Positions 1-5,368 are shown, counted from the first letter of the stretch. The stretch is 5,526 bases of DNA from SVTX01 sp045542075 (GCA_045542075.1 JAZQKI010000029.1:1-5526), one strand, 5' to 3'. A program made the numbers and translations. Notes: generated from the sequence alone by a model not told the origin.

Positions 1-369
1 AATTTTAATTGCTCTTTCAACAGCTACCTTGTCAAGCAACGGCAATAATTCATCAAGGCTTCCTTTTATTGGGGTTGTATCATAATAAAACTGAAAAAGG
101 TCGGAAGGCTCCCAATGAAGAAGCTCGTCCTTTCCCGAAACAAAACCGCATATCAGCTCTCTGTGAGGTAGAGTATTTAACATTGCATTATATTTTTGAA
201 TATCCGAGGTGGTTAACTCGTCAAGTATAACAACAATATCAATATCACTCGTATCACAAGCTTCGCCGCGGCCGTAGCTTCCTTGCAATCCAACAAACCA
301 TACACGGTTGGCGAATGTCTCATTTAGTGAGTGCAAAAATTTTTGCATCCAAGTAGTAATATCTATCAT
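1..369 (-). CDS. Nucleotidyltransferase domain protein, N-terminal part (runs off left edge)
   Basis: This frame is open from an ATG at 369 down to base 1, giving 123 residues with no stop, so the 3' part lies outside the window. Residues 27-48 carry the signature of the DNA polymerase beta-like nucleotidyltransferase fold: G30-S31 followed by YGRG, and then the D42-I-D44 pair that coordinates metal and NTP. A WEPSDLFQFYYDT stretch follows near residues 86-98. Such proteins transfer a nucleoside monophosphate to a small molecule, protein or RNA. Relatives include aminoglycoside nucleotidyltransferases and MNT antitoxins, and the substrate cannot be read from this fragment. A GGGGAG Shine-Dalgarno (376-381) lies 6 nt before the ATG, and a good promoter lies at 410-438, so the gene is transcribed on its own. 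The fold is clear; resistance or toxin-antitoxin roles are only possibilities. Confidence 0.85.
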   Translation of the reverse strand, partial: MIDITTWMQKFLHSLNETFANRVWFVGLQGSYGRGEACDTSDIDIVVILDELTTSDIQKYNAMLNTLPHRELICGFVSGKDELLHWEPSDLFQFYYDTTPIKGSLDELLPLLDKVAVERAIKI

Positions 370-409
370 TTAAATCTCCCCGTCAAATTCAAGTTTATCG
401 ATTAGTTAG

Positions 410-438
410 ATTATACCATAAAAACGGCAAAAAGTAAA
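410..438 (-). promoter_or_regulatory. Sigma-A promoter of the nucleotidyltransferase gene
   Basis: On the minus strand, TTTACT (433-438) and TATAAT (410-415) are separated by exactly 17 nt. The -10 is preceded by TGG, making an extended -10 element (TGnTATAAT). It lies about 40 nt upstream of the ATG at 369. The -35 falls within the T-rich run that follows the stem-loop at 442-472, so a terminator tail and a promoter may share bases. Confidence 0.75.
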
Positions 439-472
439 TAGGACGGCTCAATTCTTTACAAATTGAACCGCC
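433..472 (-). terminator. Stem-loop with T-rich tail, probable minus-strand terminator
   Basis: Arms 442-453 and 461-472 form a 12-bp stem around a 7-nt loop. Read as minus-strand RNA every position pairs, two of them as G·U wobbles; on the plus strand those two are C/A mismatches, which favours the minus orientation. The stem is followed by TATTTACTTTTT. It could stop readthrough from the ribosomal operon before the next promoter. The tail is interrupted and so is not ideal. Confidence 0.5.
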
Positions 473-478
473 TATCAA

Positions 479-548
479 CGTAGGGCGGGGGCTTGCTCCG
501 CCGCAAAATTCATAATCGAAAACGGCGGCACCAAGGCACCGCCCTACG
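479..548. repeat. 70-bp palindromic intergenic repeat with 10-bp terminal inverted repeats
   Basis: CGTAGGGCGG at 479-488 is the exact inverse complement of CCGCCCTACG at 539-548. Inside are two GC-rich hairpins, 484-502 (7-bp stem) and 524-543 (stem starting GGCGG/CCGCC), joined by an AT-rich spacer (about 504-522). The GC content contrasts sharply with the surroundings. This architecture fits a REP- or MITE-like intergenic repeat. It has no coding capacity, and copy number cannot be judged from one window. Confidence 0.6.
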
Positions 549-549
549 A

Positions 550-579
550 AAAACAAAAAGCCCTGCGTAGCAGAGTTTT
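550..579 (-). terminator. Intrinsic terminator, likely the original end of the rplM-rpsI transcript
   Basis: On the minus strand, CTCTGC-TAC-GCAGGG (stem 570-575/561-566, 3-nt loop) is followed by CTTTTTGTTTTT. A second A/T block outside the stem also pairs. It lies just beyond the distal copy of the rpsI 3' end (601-618), which is where the operon terminator would be if the 172-bp insert were removed. Confidence 0.65.
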
Positions 580-600
580 GTGTATATAAGAAATAATAAA

Positions 601-618
601 TTATCTCTTCGTGAACTG
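601..618 (-). repeat. Distal direct repeat of the rpsI 3' end (att-like or vestigial rpsI end)
   Basis: On the minus strand this reads CAGTTCACGAAGAGATAA, against CAGTTCTCGAAGAGATAA at the true rpsI end (773-790). That is 17 of 18 bases identical, and both encode Q-F-(T/S)-K-R-stop. The single difference is a conservative Ser/Thr change, so the copy looks like real rpsI coding sequence rather than chance. It has no start or upstream S9 sequence. Confidence 0.65.
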
Positions 619-621
619 TAA

Positions 622-659
622 GGACGTAAAAAAATGTGCCTGTGGCACATTTTTAGTCC
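622..659. terminator. Strong bidirectional stem-loop terminator inside the insert
   Basis: Arms 630-640 and 644-654 form a perfect 11-bp stem (AAAAATGTGCC / GGCACATTTTT) with a 3-nt loop. An outer GGAC/GTCC pair (622-625 / 656-659) extends it. Read on the minus strand, the stem is followed by a continuous 7-T run, about 120 nt downstream of the rpsI stop. It is therefore the first strong intrinsic terminator the rplM-rpsI transcript meets, ahead of the one at 550-579. Confidence 0.65.
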
Positions 660-663
660 GACA

Positions 664-701
664 TGGCGAAAGCAGTGCTTTTGCCAGCCTCAGAATGAGG
701 C
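664..701. repeat. Two back-to-back small hairpins
   Basis: Hairpin A has arms 664-673 and 677-686, ten pairs including one G·U on the plus strand, with loop AGT. Hairpin B has arms 687-692 (GCCTCA) and 696-701 (TGAGGC), six perfect pairs with loop GAA. They are adjacent with no spacer, and both have 3-nt loops. They have no T-runs, so they are not terminators. They look like parts of a structured DNA or RNA element. Confidence 0.6.
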
Positions 702-703
702 GG

Positions 704-777
704 GATAAGAAAGAGAGGCACCCACCGAAACGATGGATGCCATACAAAACGAGACAGGGGTGTCTCTGTTTCTTATC
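704..777. repeat. 20-bp imperfect inverted repeat overlapping the rpsI stop codon
   Basis: The left arm 704-723 starts GATAAGAAAG and the right arm 758-777 ends TTTCTTATC; 18 of 20 positions are complementary, and one of the two mismatches is a G·U on the plus strand. The 34-nt centre holds a small ATGG/CCAT hairpin (733-743). A competing hairpin GAGACA/TGTCTC (751-756 / 761-766) shares the right arm, so two alternative folds are possible. The right arm runs into the rpsI stop codon (773-775) and the direct repeat. Confidence 0.6.
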
Positions 778-1174
778 TCTTCGAGAACTGAGGAGCACGA
801 CGAGCGCCCTTGAGTCCGTACTTCTTTCTTTCCTTCATTCTGGGGTCTCTGGTGAGGAAGCCTGCTGCCTTAAGTGCGGGGCGGTTAGCTTCGTCAGCCG
901 CGAGAAGCGCACGAGCAACACCGTGACGGATTGCGCCTGCCTGACCGGAAATACCGCCACCGTTTACGTTTGCAACGATGTCGAACTTACCAGTTGTGCC
1001 TGTTACGCCGAAGGGCTGGTTGATGATGAGCTTGAGAGTTTCGAGACCGAAGTAGTCATCTACGTCTCTGCCGTTAATTGTAATTGTACCTGTGCCGGGG
1101 TAAAGTCTTACGCGGGCAACAGACTTCTTTCTTCTACCTGTTCCGTAGAAGTAGGGTTTTGCACTTGTATACAT
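773..1174 (-). CDS. rpsI: 30S ribosomal protein S9
   Basis: S9 (uS9) is a small-subunit ribosomal protein whose basic C-terminal tail reaches the P-site tRNA. This 133-residue product matches the usual bacterial length of about 130. It shows YGTGRRKKSVARVRL at residues 10-24, INGRDVDDYFGLETL at 32-46, the glycine-rich GGGISGQAGAIRHGVARAL at 72-90, and the canonical C-terminus KKYGLKGARRAPQFSKR. It follows rplM by 23 nt in the same operon. The start is ambiguous. ATG at 1174 gives MYTSAKPYFYG, while an in-frame GTG at 1180 adds two residues and lies 3 nt from the AAGGAAG Shine-Dalgarno (1184-1190). I prefer the ATG. The last 18 bases are duplicated downstream at 601-618, and an inverted repeat overlaps the stop codon, suggesting insertion at this gene end. 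Confidence 0.96.
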   Translation of the reverse strand: MYTSAKPYFYGTGRRKKSVARVRLYPGTGTITINGRDVDDYFGLETLKLIINQPFGVTGTTGKFDIVANVNGGGISGQAGAIRHGVARALLAADEANRPALKAAGFLTRDPRMKERKKYGLKGARRAPQFSKR

Positions 1175-1197
1175 AGTCACTTACTTCCTTTCTTCAA

Positions 1198-1626
1198 TTA
1201 AAACTCGTAAGCTTCGGGCTGCTGAGCCTCGTGCTTGTGAGCCTCGCCTGCGTATACCTTAAGTCTGGTAGCTGCAGCGCGACCGAGAGAGTTCTTGGGG
1301 AGCATTCCCTTAACAGCTGCTTCCATAGCGAACTCAGGCTTTTCTGCCATAAGAGTCTTGTACTGTACGCTCTTAAGACCGCCGATGTAACCGGAGTGTC
1401 TGCGATAGTACTTCTGCTCAAGCTTCTTACCTGTAAGAACTGCCTTGTCAGCGTTTACTATAATTACAAAGTTTCCACAGTCAACGTGGGGTGTGAATTC
1501 GGGCGTATTCTTGCCGCGGAGAAGGTCTGCTGCAACAACAGCGGTTCTACCCATGGGCTTACCTGCTGCGTCGATAACGTACCACTTGCGGACAACTGCC
1601 TCTTTTTTCTGCATAAATGTAGACAT
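1198..1626 (-). CDS. rplM: 50S ribosomal protein L13
   Basis: L13 (uL13) is an early-assembling large-subunit protein that binds 23S rRNA. The 142 residues match the family length. Diagnostic segments are KWYVIDAAGKPMGR (14-27), a GKNTPEF...DCGNFVIIVNAD block (38-60), KYYRRHSGYIGGLK (72-85), GMLPKNSLGR (107-116) and the tail LKVYAGEAHKHEAQQP (122-137). The start is ATG 1626, because a GGAGG Shine-Dalgarno (1635-1639) sits 8 nt upstream. An upstream in-frame TTG at 1641 overlaps that site and is not credible. It is the first gene of the rplM-rpsI operon, the usual bacterial arrangement, and is driven by the consensus promoter at 1677-1705 with a leader of about 45 nt. In some bacteria L13 represses its own mRNA; I see only a weak leader stem here and do not claim this. 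Confidence 0.97.
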   Translation of the reverse strand: MSTFMQKKEAVVRKWYVIDAAGKPMGRTAVVAADLLRGKNTPEFTPHVDCGNFVIIVNADKAVLTGKKLEQKYYRRHSGYIGGLKSVQYKTLMAEKPEFAMEAAVKGMLPKNSLGRAAATRLKVYAGEAHKHEAQQPEAYEF

Positions 1627-1634
1627 TTTGCTAT

Positions 1635-1639
1635 CCTCC
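1635..1639 (-). promoter_or_regulatory. Ribosome binding site deciding the rplM start
   Basis: GGAGG on the minus strand, 8 nt before ATG 1626. It overlaps the alternative TTG codon at 1641, which leaves the ATG as the only well-placed start. Confidence 0.85.
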
Positions 1640-1676
1640 AATAATGGCTTTTTTTCTTGATTTTTTAACCTTGCAT

Positions 1677-1705
1677 ATTATATCATAAGGGGTTTTATTT
1701 GTCAA
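1677..1705 (-). promoter_or_regulatory. Perfect-consensus sigma-A promoter of rplM-rpsI
   Basis: On the minus strand, TTGACA (1700-1705) and TATAAT (1677-1682) are separated by exactly 17 nt, with TGA before the -10 (extended -10). Transcription should begin near 1670, giving a 5' leader of about 45 nt before ATG 1626. A-tracts on the transcribed orientation lie immediately upstream (1710-1715, 1720-1726, 1732-1735), with centres about 10.5 bp apart, as in UP elements or curved DNA. The combination fits very strong constitutive expression of a ribosomal operon. Confidence 0.9.
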
Positions 1706-1946
1706 TACCTTTTTTGAAATTTTTTTGATTATTTTGATTTAGCAAATGTATTGCTCTCGTTTTCTCGTTTTTTCTCGCTTTTTTGAATACAATGCTCGTC
1801 TTTCGTTTGAAAAAAATTTTTTCGCGTTTTTTGATTTTGGGCGATTTTAGGCGGATTTTTGCGATTTTTCGTGATTTCTTTAATTTAACTTACCAATTCC
1901 CTCTTGCATTTTTCGTGTTTTGCGCGAATAGTATGTAGTATTACTA
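1706..1946. other. AT-rich divergent intergenic region with helically phased T-tracts
   Basis: No gene is supported here. T-runs on the plus strand recur at 1710-1715, 1720-1726, 1732-1735, 1760-1763, 1768-1773, 1779-1784, 1827-1832, 1835-1838, 1845-1848, 1856-1860 and 1865-1869. Within each block, centres are mostly 9-11 bp apart, a pattern that bends DNA. The block next to the rplM promoter probably acts as an UP-like element. No clear promoter for the plus-strand gene at 1971 can be picked: TTGCAT at 1904-1909 has no good -10 at 16-18 nt. Confidence 0.5.
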
Positions 1947-1959
1947 ATGCCAAAATATC

Positions 1960-1964
1960 GGAGG
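1960..1964 (+). promoter_or_regulatory. Ribosome binding site deciding the start of the S1-domain gene
   Basis: GGAGG lies 6 nt before ATG 1971. The in-frame ATG at 1947 is upstream of this site and has no comparable site of its own, so translation should begin at 1971. Confidence 0.85.
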
Positions 1965-1970
1965 TTTATA

Positions 1971-2963
1971 ATGACGAATTTATATATGCCCGAGGGTCTT
2001 ATATCGGGAAGTGTCCAAAACCGTGAGCTTATATCCAGCCGTCAGGGGCTTGAGCGGGCGATGGCACAAGGAATAATACTTGAATCTGTTGCGCTGCTTT
2101 GCGACAGTCAGATGAATCTGCATATTGATCTGCACGGAATAATCGGAATAATCCCTAAGGATGAGGTAGCATATTATCGCGAGGGCGAAAAAATAAAGGA
2201 TATCGCCATCATTACGCGTGTCGGTAAGCCCGTTGCGTTCAGGGTGATGGATATATACGAGGAGGGTGGACGCGTGTATGCTACTCTTTCTCGCCGTCAG
2301 GCGCAGATCGAGTGCATGAGAAGTTACATATACGACCTTATTCCCGGGGATATTATTCCCGCGCGAGTGACGCACCTTGAGTCCTTTGGCGCGTTTGTGG
2401 ACATAGGCTGCGGTATTATTTCCCTTTTATCCGTGGACTGCATTTCGGTCTCACGCATATCCCATCCATCCGACAGACTGTTTTGCGGGCAGAATATTCA
2501 CGTCGTTGTTAAATCTATTGACGAGCAAAACGGCAGGATATTCGTATCAATGCGCGAGCTTCTCGGTACGTGGGAGGAAAACGCGGCGTTATTTTCGGCA
2601 GGTCAGACGGTTGCGGGAATTATACGCAGCGTTGAAGATTACGGAGTGTTTGTGGAGCTTACTCCCAATCTTGCGGGACTTGCCGAGCTTCGCGAGGATA
2701 TGATAATTCCCGACAACCGTGCTCGGCTGTCGGGAAATGATATCTCGGGAAAGCACATTTACAGCGGGCAGCTTGCCGCCGTTTACATAAAGAGCATTAT
2801 TCCCGATCGTATGAAGATAAAGCTTGTACTGATTGACTCCTATAAGGGCGAGCCTGTGAATACAAAGCTCAATTACTTTGTAGACCCCGCAAAAACTCTG
2901 CATATCGATTCCTGGCGGTACTCCCCAAGGAGTTGTAATAGGGTTATTGAAAGTGTGTTCTAA
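1971..2963 (+). CDS. S1 RNA-binding domain protein (ribosomal protein S1-like)
   Basis: This 330-residue cytoplasmic protein has no signal peptide or membrane segment. Three S1/OB-fold modules can be seen. Module 1 (about residues 34-107) is divergent: DLHGIIGIIPKDEV, then VMDIYEEGGRVYATLSRRQ. Module 2 (about 124-196) is typical: IPGDIIPARVTHLESFGAFVDIGCGIISLL, then SIDEQNGRIFVSMREL. Module 3 (about 209-288) has AGQTVAGIIRSVEDYGVFVEL, then KLVLID. The GAFVDI/GVFVEL strands are the nucleic-acid-binding face of the fold. Such proteins bind single-stranded RNA and help mRNA engage the ribosome. Canonical S1 is longer with four or more modules, so this is a shorter S1-like protein rather than proven rpsA; IspH-fused S1 is excluded by length. 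It is divergent from rplM, and its stop overlaps that of pcrA. The precise function is not determined. Confidence 0.85.
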   Translation: MTNLYMPEGLISGSVQNRELISSRQGLERAMAQGIILESVALLCDSQMNLHIDLHGIIGIIPKDEVAYYREGEKIKDIAIITRVGKPVAFRVMDIYEEGGRVYATLSRRQAQIECMRSYIYDLIPGDIIPARVTHLESFGAFVDIGCGIISLLSVDCISVSRISHPSDRLFCGQNIHVVVKSIDEQNGRIFVSMRELLGTWEENAALFSAGQTVAGIIRSVEDYGVFVELTPNLAGLAELREDMIIPDNRARLSGNDISGKHIYSGQLAAVYIKSIIPDRMKIKLVLIDSYKGEPVNTKLNYFVDPAKTLHIDSWRYSPRSCNRVIESVF

Positions 2964-5368
2964 TTGATTTTCTTCAGCTTTGCATACGTTGCCATAAGCT
3001 TTTTGGTGCCTACGTTGTCAAAGACTACCTCGTAGAGGGTGTCAGCGCCCATGGGTCTGACGGAGATTATTTCGCCGTCGCCAAATGTCATGTGGCGAAC
3101 TCTGTCACCTGCATTGAATTGCTCTGTTGACGCGCTCTTGCGCGGTGTATTATACGGCTTGCCTATTGAGATGGGTTCACTCTTGTAGGCAGGCTGTTTT
3201 ATGCTGTATGAGGGGTCTTGATAATACACCCTCGCGCTCTGCTGCGGCGGTGTGTAATAGCCTTCATAGCCCTGCTTTTCTACAAGCTTTTCCGGGATCT
3301 CCGAGACAAATCGGGAGAGCGGGTTGTGCTGTGTCTGACCGTAAAGCAGACGGGTTGAGGTGTGGAATATGTATATTTGCTCCTTTGCGCGAGTGAGCGC
3401 AACGTACGCAAGGCGGCGTTCCTCTTCCATATCCTCGGCAGAGCCTATGATATTTTGCATGCCCGGAAAGATACCGTCCTCCATACCCGGAAGAATGACT
3501 ATGGGAAATTCAAGTCCCTTTGCGCTGTGTATGGTCATGAGCACCACTGCGTCGGCGGTGTCATCGTATCTGTCAACGTCCGCGACCAGCGCGTTTTCCT
3601 CAAGAAAGCCCACAAGCGTTGGGTTATCCGTGCCTGTCACGTATTCAATAATGCTTGACTTGAACTCGTCAAGGTTATCAAGTCGGTCTTTTTCCTCCTC
3701 GCCCGCGTCTATAAGCATTTGTCTGTATCCGCTAAGCTCAAGTACAGCGTCAAAGAGGTCGGGCAAGGACAAGGTCTCTGCCATTTCCGTGAGCTTGTTT
3801 ATAAGCGCGGCAAAGCCTTCGAGCTGTGCGCAGCTTCTTGACAGAGCTGTATATTTGCTTGCGTTTTCAATGATATCAAACATACTGCAATTGTTCTCAA
3901 ACGCAATTTTGCTTACCGCGTCAAGCGTGATGCTTCCGATCTTACGGCGGGGCTCATTGATTATGCGGAGGAGTCTTTCCCTGTCGCTATGGTTCTGAAT
4001 AAGCTGCAGATATGCTACGACGTCGCGGATCTCCTTTCTATCAGAAAATCTTGTGCCGCCAAGCATTCTGTACGGAATTGCACTCTTTGCAAGCGCGCGC
4101 TCGATTCCGCTTGACTGCGCGTTGGTTCTGTAAAGCACGGCGAAATCCTTGTAGCATCTGCCGTCGCGAACTGCTTTATAAATGGTCTCTACGATGGTTC
4201 TTGCCTCGGAGTTCTGGTCCTCAAGCTTACGCAGAATTATCTTCTTTCCAATTTCGCCCTTTGTCCAGAGCCTTTTTCCCTTTCGCCCCGCATTGTTTTC
4301 GATAACCGCGTTTGCCGCATCAAGAATGGTTGAGGTAGAGCGGTAATTTTGCTCAAGCTTTATTATTGTGGCGTTGGAGTAAGTTTTGTCAAATTCAAGG
4401 ATATTTGTAATAGTTGCGCCGCGGAATTTGTATATTGACTGATCGTCGTCACCTACTACCATTATGTTTCCAAATCCGCTTGCAAGCATTGACGTAAGCA
4501 CGAACTGCGCATGGTTTGTGTCCTGATACTCGTCTATGCATACGTATTTGAATTTGCGGCTGTAATAGTCGCGGATATCATCGTTCTCGCGCAGAAGCGT
4601 GACGGTGTTCATGATTATATCGTCAAAGTCCATCGCGTTTGATTCCTTGAGCTGCTTCTGATATACGCTATATATACGCGCTATTTTTGACTTTCTGAAA
4701 TCGCCGTCGTTCTCCTGCGCATACATTTCGGGTGTCATAAGGTTGTCCTTTGCCCTGCCTATCTCCGCGATAACGCTCTTTAACGGAAAGCTCTTCTCAT
4801 CAATATTGCAATCCTTCATCGCGGATGCTACTGCTTTTTTCGTATCGTCGGCGTCGTAGATCGAGAACTGCGGCTTGTAGCCAAGTCTGTCAAAATTTAC
4901 TCGCAATATTCTCATACATATTGAGTGGAAGGTTCCCGCCCAGATGTCGTTTGCGTAGGATTCGTCGTTATCAAATGCCTGAGAAAGTCTTGCCTTTATT
5001 TCGTTTGCCGCCTTGTTTGTAAATGTTATGGCAAGCACACGGTAAGGCGGTGTGGGATTATGCGCAAAGTCTGGGAGCATTGACTCGGCAACAGACGAGT
5101 TATCTGCCGACAGAGCCTCCTCCATCTCCTTTATGTAGGTATCATCGACAAAATCCGGCACAAAATTGTTAAAATATGCGTCGCCGTATTTAATTATGAA
5201 GACTATTCTGCGTACAAGGACAGTGGTTTTTCCGCTTCCCGCACCCGCAAGAACAAGCAGAGGGTTGTTTACCGTATATACGGCTCTCCTCTGCTCTGCG
5301 TTAAGATCAGCGTAGCATTTATCAAACAGTGCACGCTTAAGTGTTAGGTATTTTTCGTTTCTGTTCAT
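2960..5368 (-). CDS. pcrA: ATP-dependent DNA helicase PcrA (UvrD/Rep family, SF1A)
   Basis: PcrA is a 3'-5' DNA translocase that removes RecA and stalled RNA polymerase from DNA and acts in repair and rolling-circle replication. The 802 residues contain the full SF1A set: Q motif LNAEQRRAV (22-30), Walker A AGAGSGKT (41-48, K47), Ia ITFTNKAANE (114-123), Walker B with D279-E280, III VVGDDDQSIYKFRGA (304-318), IV QNYRS (340-344), V MTIHSAKGLEFP (611-622) and VI YVALTRAKE (655-663, R660). The C-terminal module GDRVRHMTFGDGEI...KKLMATYAKLKKI (754-801) is the Tudor-like RNA-polymerase-binding domain typical of PcrA, reached through a Tyr/Pro-rich linker (about 700-748). About 45 extra residues (62-108) separate motifs I and Ia. 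The start is ATG 5368, with an AGG 8 nt upstream; a TTG at 5410 lies within a stem-loop and is rejected. There is no ligA or pcrB nearby within the window. Confidence 0.95.
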   Translation of the reverse strand: MNRNEKYLTLKRALFDKCYADLNAEQRRAVYTVNNPLLVLAGAGSGKTTVLVRRIVFIIKYGDAYFNNFVPDFVDDTYIKEMEEALSADNSSVAESMLPDFAHNPTPPYRVLAITFTNKAANEIKARLSQAFDNDESYANDIWAGTFHSICMRILRVNFDRLGYKPQFSIYDADDTKKAVASAMKDCNIDEKSFPLKSVIAEIGRAKDNLMTPEMYAQENDGDFRKSKIARIYSVYQKQLKESNAMDFDDIIMNTVTLLRENDDIRDYYSRKFKYVCIDEYQDTNHAQFVLTSMLASGFGNIMVVGDDDQSIYKFRGATITNILEFDKTYSNATIIKLEQNYRSTSTILDAANAVIENNAGRKGKRLWTKGEIGKKIILRKLEDQNSEARTIVETIYKAVRDGRCYKDFAVLYRTNAQSSGIERALAKSAIPYRMLGGTRFSDRKEIRDVVAYLQLIQNHSDRERLLRIINEPRRKIGSITLDAVSKIAFENNCSMFDIIENASKYTALSRSCAQLEGFAALINKLTEMAETLSLPDLFDAVLELSGYRQMLIDAGEEEKDRLDNLDEFKSSIIEYVTGTDNPTLVGFLEENALVADVDRYDDTADAVVLMTIHSAKGLEFPIVILPGMEDGIFPGMQNIIGSAEDMEEERRLAYVALTRAKEQIYIFHTSTRLLYGQTQHNPLSRFVSEIPEKLVEKQGYEGYYTPPQQSARVYYQDPSYSIKQPAYKSEPISIGKPYNTPRKSASTEQFNAGDRVRHMTFGDGEIISVRPMGADTLYEVVFDNVGTKKLMATYAKLKKIN

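Larger units (their letters stand above)
601..790 (-). mobile_element. 172-bp hairpin-rich insert bounded by duplicated rpsI 3' ends
   Basis: The last 18 bases of rpsI, including its stop codon (773-790), recur at 601-618 with one mismatch and in the same orientation. The distal copy would encode QFTKR-stop, against QFSKR-stop in the real gene. The 172-bp period contains only hairpins and no credible gene. A direct repeat of a gene's 3' end around an insert is the hallmark of site-specific integration into a conserved gene end, where the incoming DNA restores the reading frame. The copy at 601-618 would then be the displaced original end, next to the original terminator. It may be a non-autonomous element or the remnant of a larger deleted one. 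A partial rpsI duplication or recombination is an alternative. No recombinase gene is visible. Confidence 0.5.

Noticed and set aside
9..230. Plus-strand 73-codon open frame at the left edge
   Set aside because: It is antisense to the nucleotidyltransferase gene, which has its own promoter, RBS and catalytic motif.
479..790. CRISPR array
   Set aside because: The repeats differ in sequence and length, there are no regular spacers, and no cas gene is present.
601..798. Minus-strand 65-codon open frame ending in QFTKR
   Set aside because: It crosses the hairpin array and overlaps rpsI in another frame. Only its last codons (the duplicated rpsI end) resemble a real protein, so it is not an independent gene.
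611..1201. Plus-strand open frame of about 196 codons
   Set aside because: It runs antisense through rpsI and the hairpin insert, is Cys-rich and low in similarity to any family, and has no Shine-Dalgarno. It is a shadow of rpsI.
1231..1644. Plus-strand open frame of about 137 codons opposite rplM
   Set aside because: It is entirely antisense to a clear L13 gene and has no domain or RBS evidence.
1627..1670. L13-type autoregulatory leader in the rplM 5' UTR
   Set aside because: The leader is only about 45 nt and its only stem is a weak 4-bp GGUU/AGCC pairing with a long A-rich loop. This is not enough to call a known leader motif.
2920..2933. ACTCC-CCAA-GGAGT hairpin near the end of the S1 gene as a pcrA or S1 terminator
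   Set aside because: It has a 5-bp stem with no T-run on either strand and lies within coding sequence, so it is more likely chance.
3360..3998. Plus-strand open frame of about 212 codons opposite pcrA
   Set aside because: It is Ser/Ala/Leu-rich as expected from the complement of pcrA codons, with no motif and no RBS. It lies inside the helicase gene.
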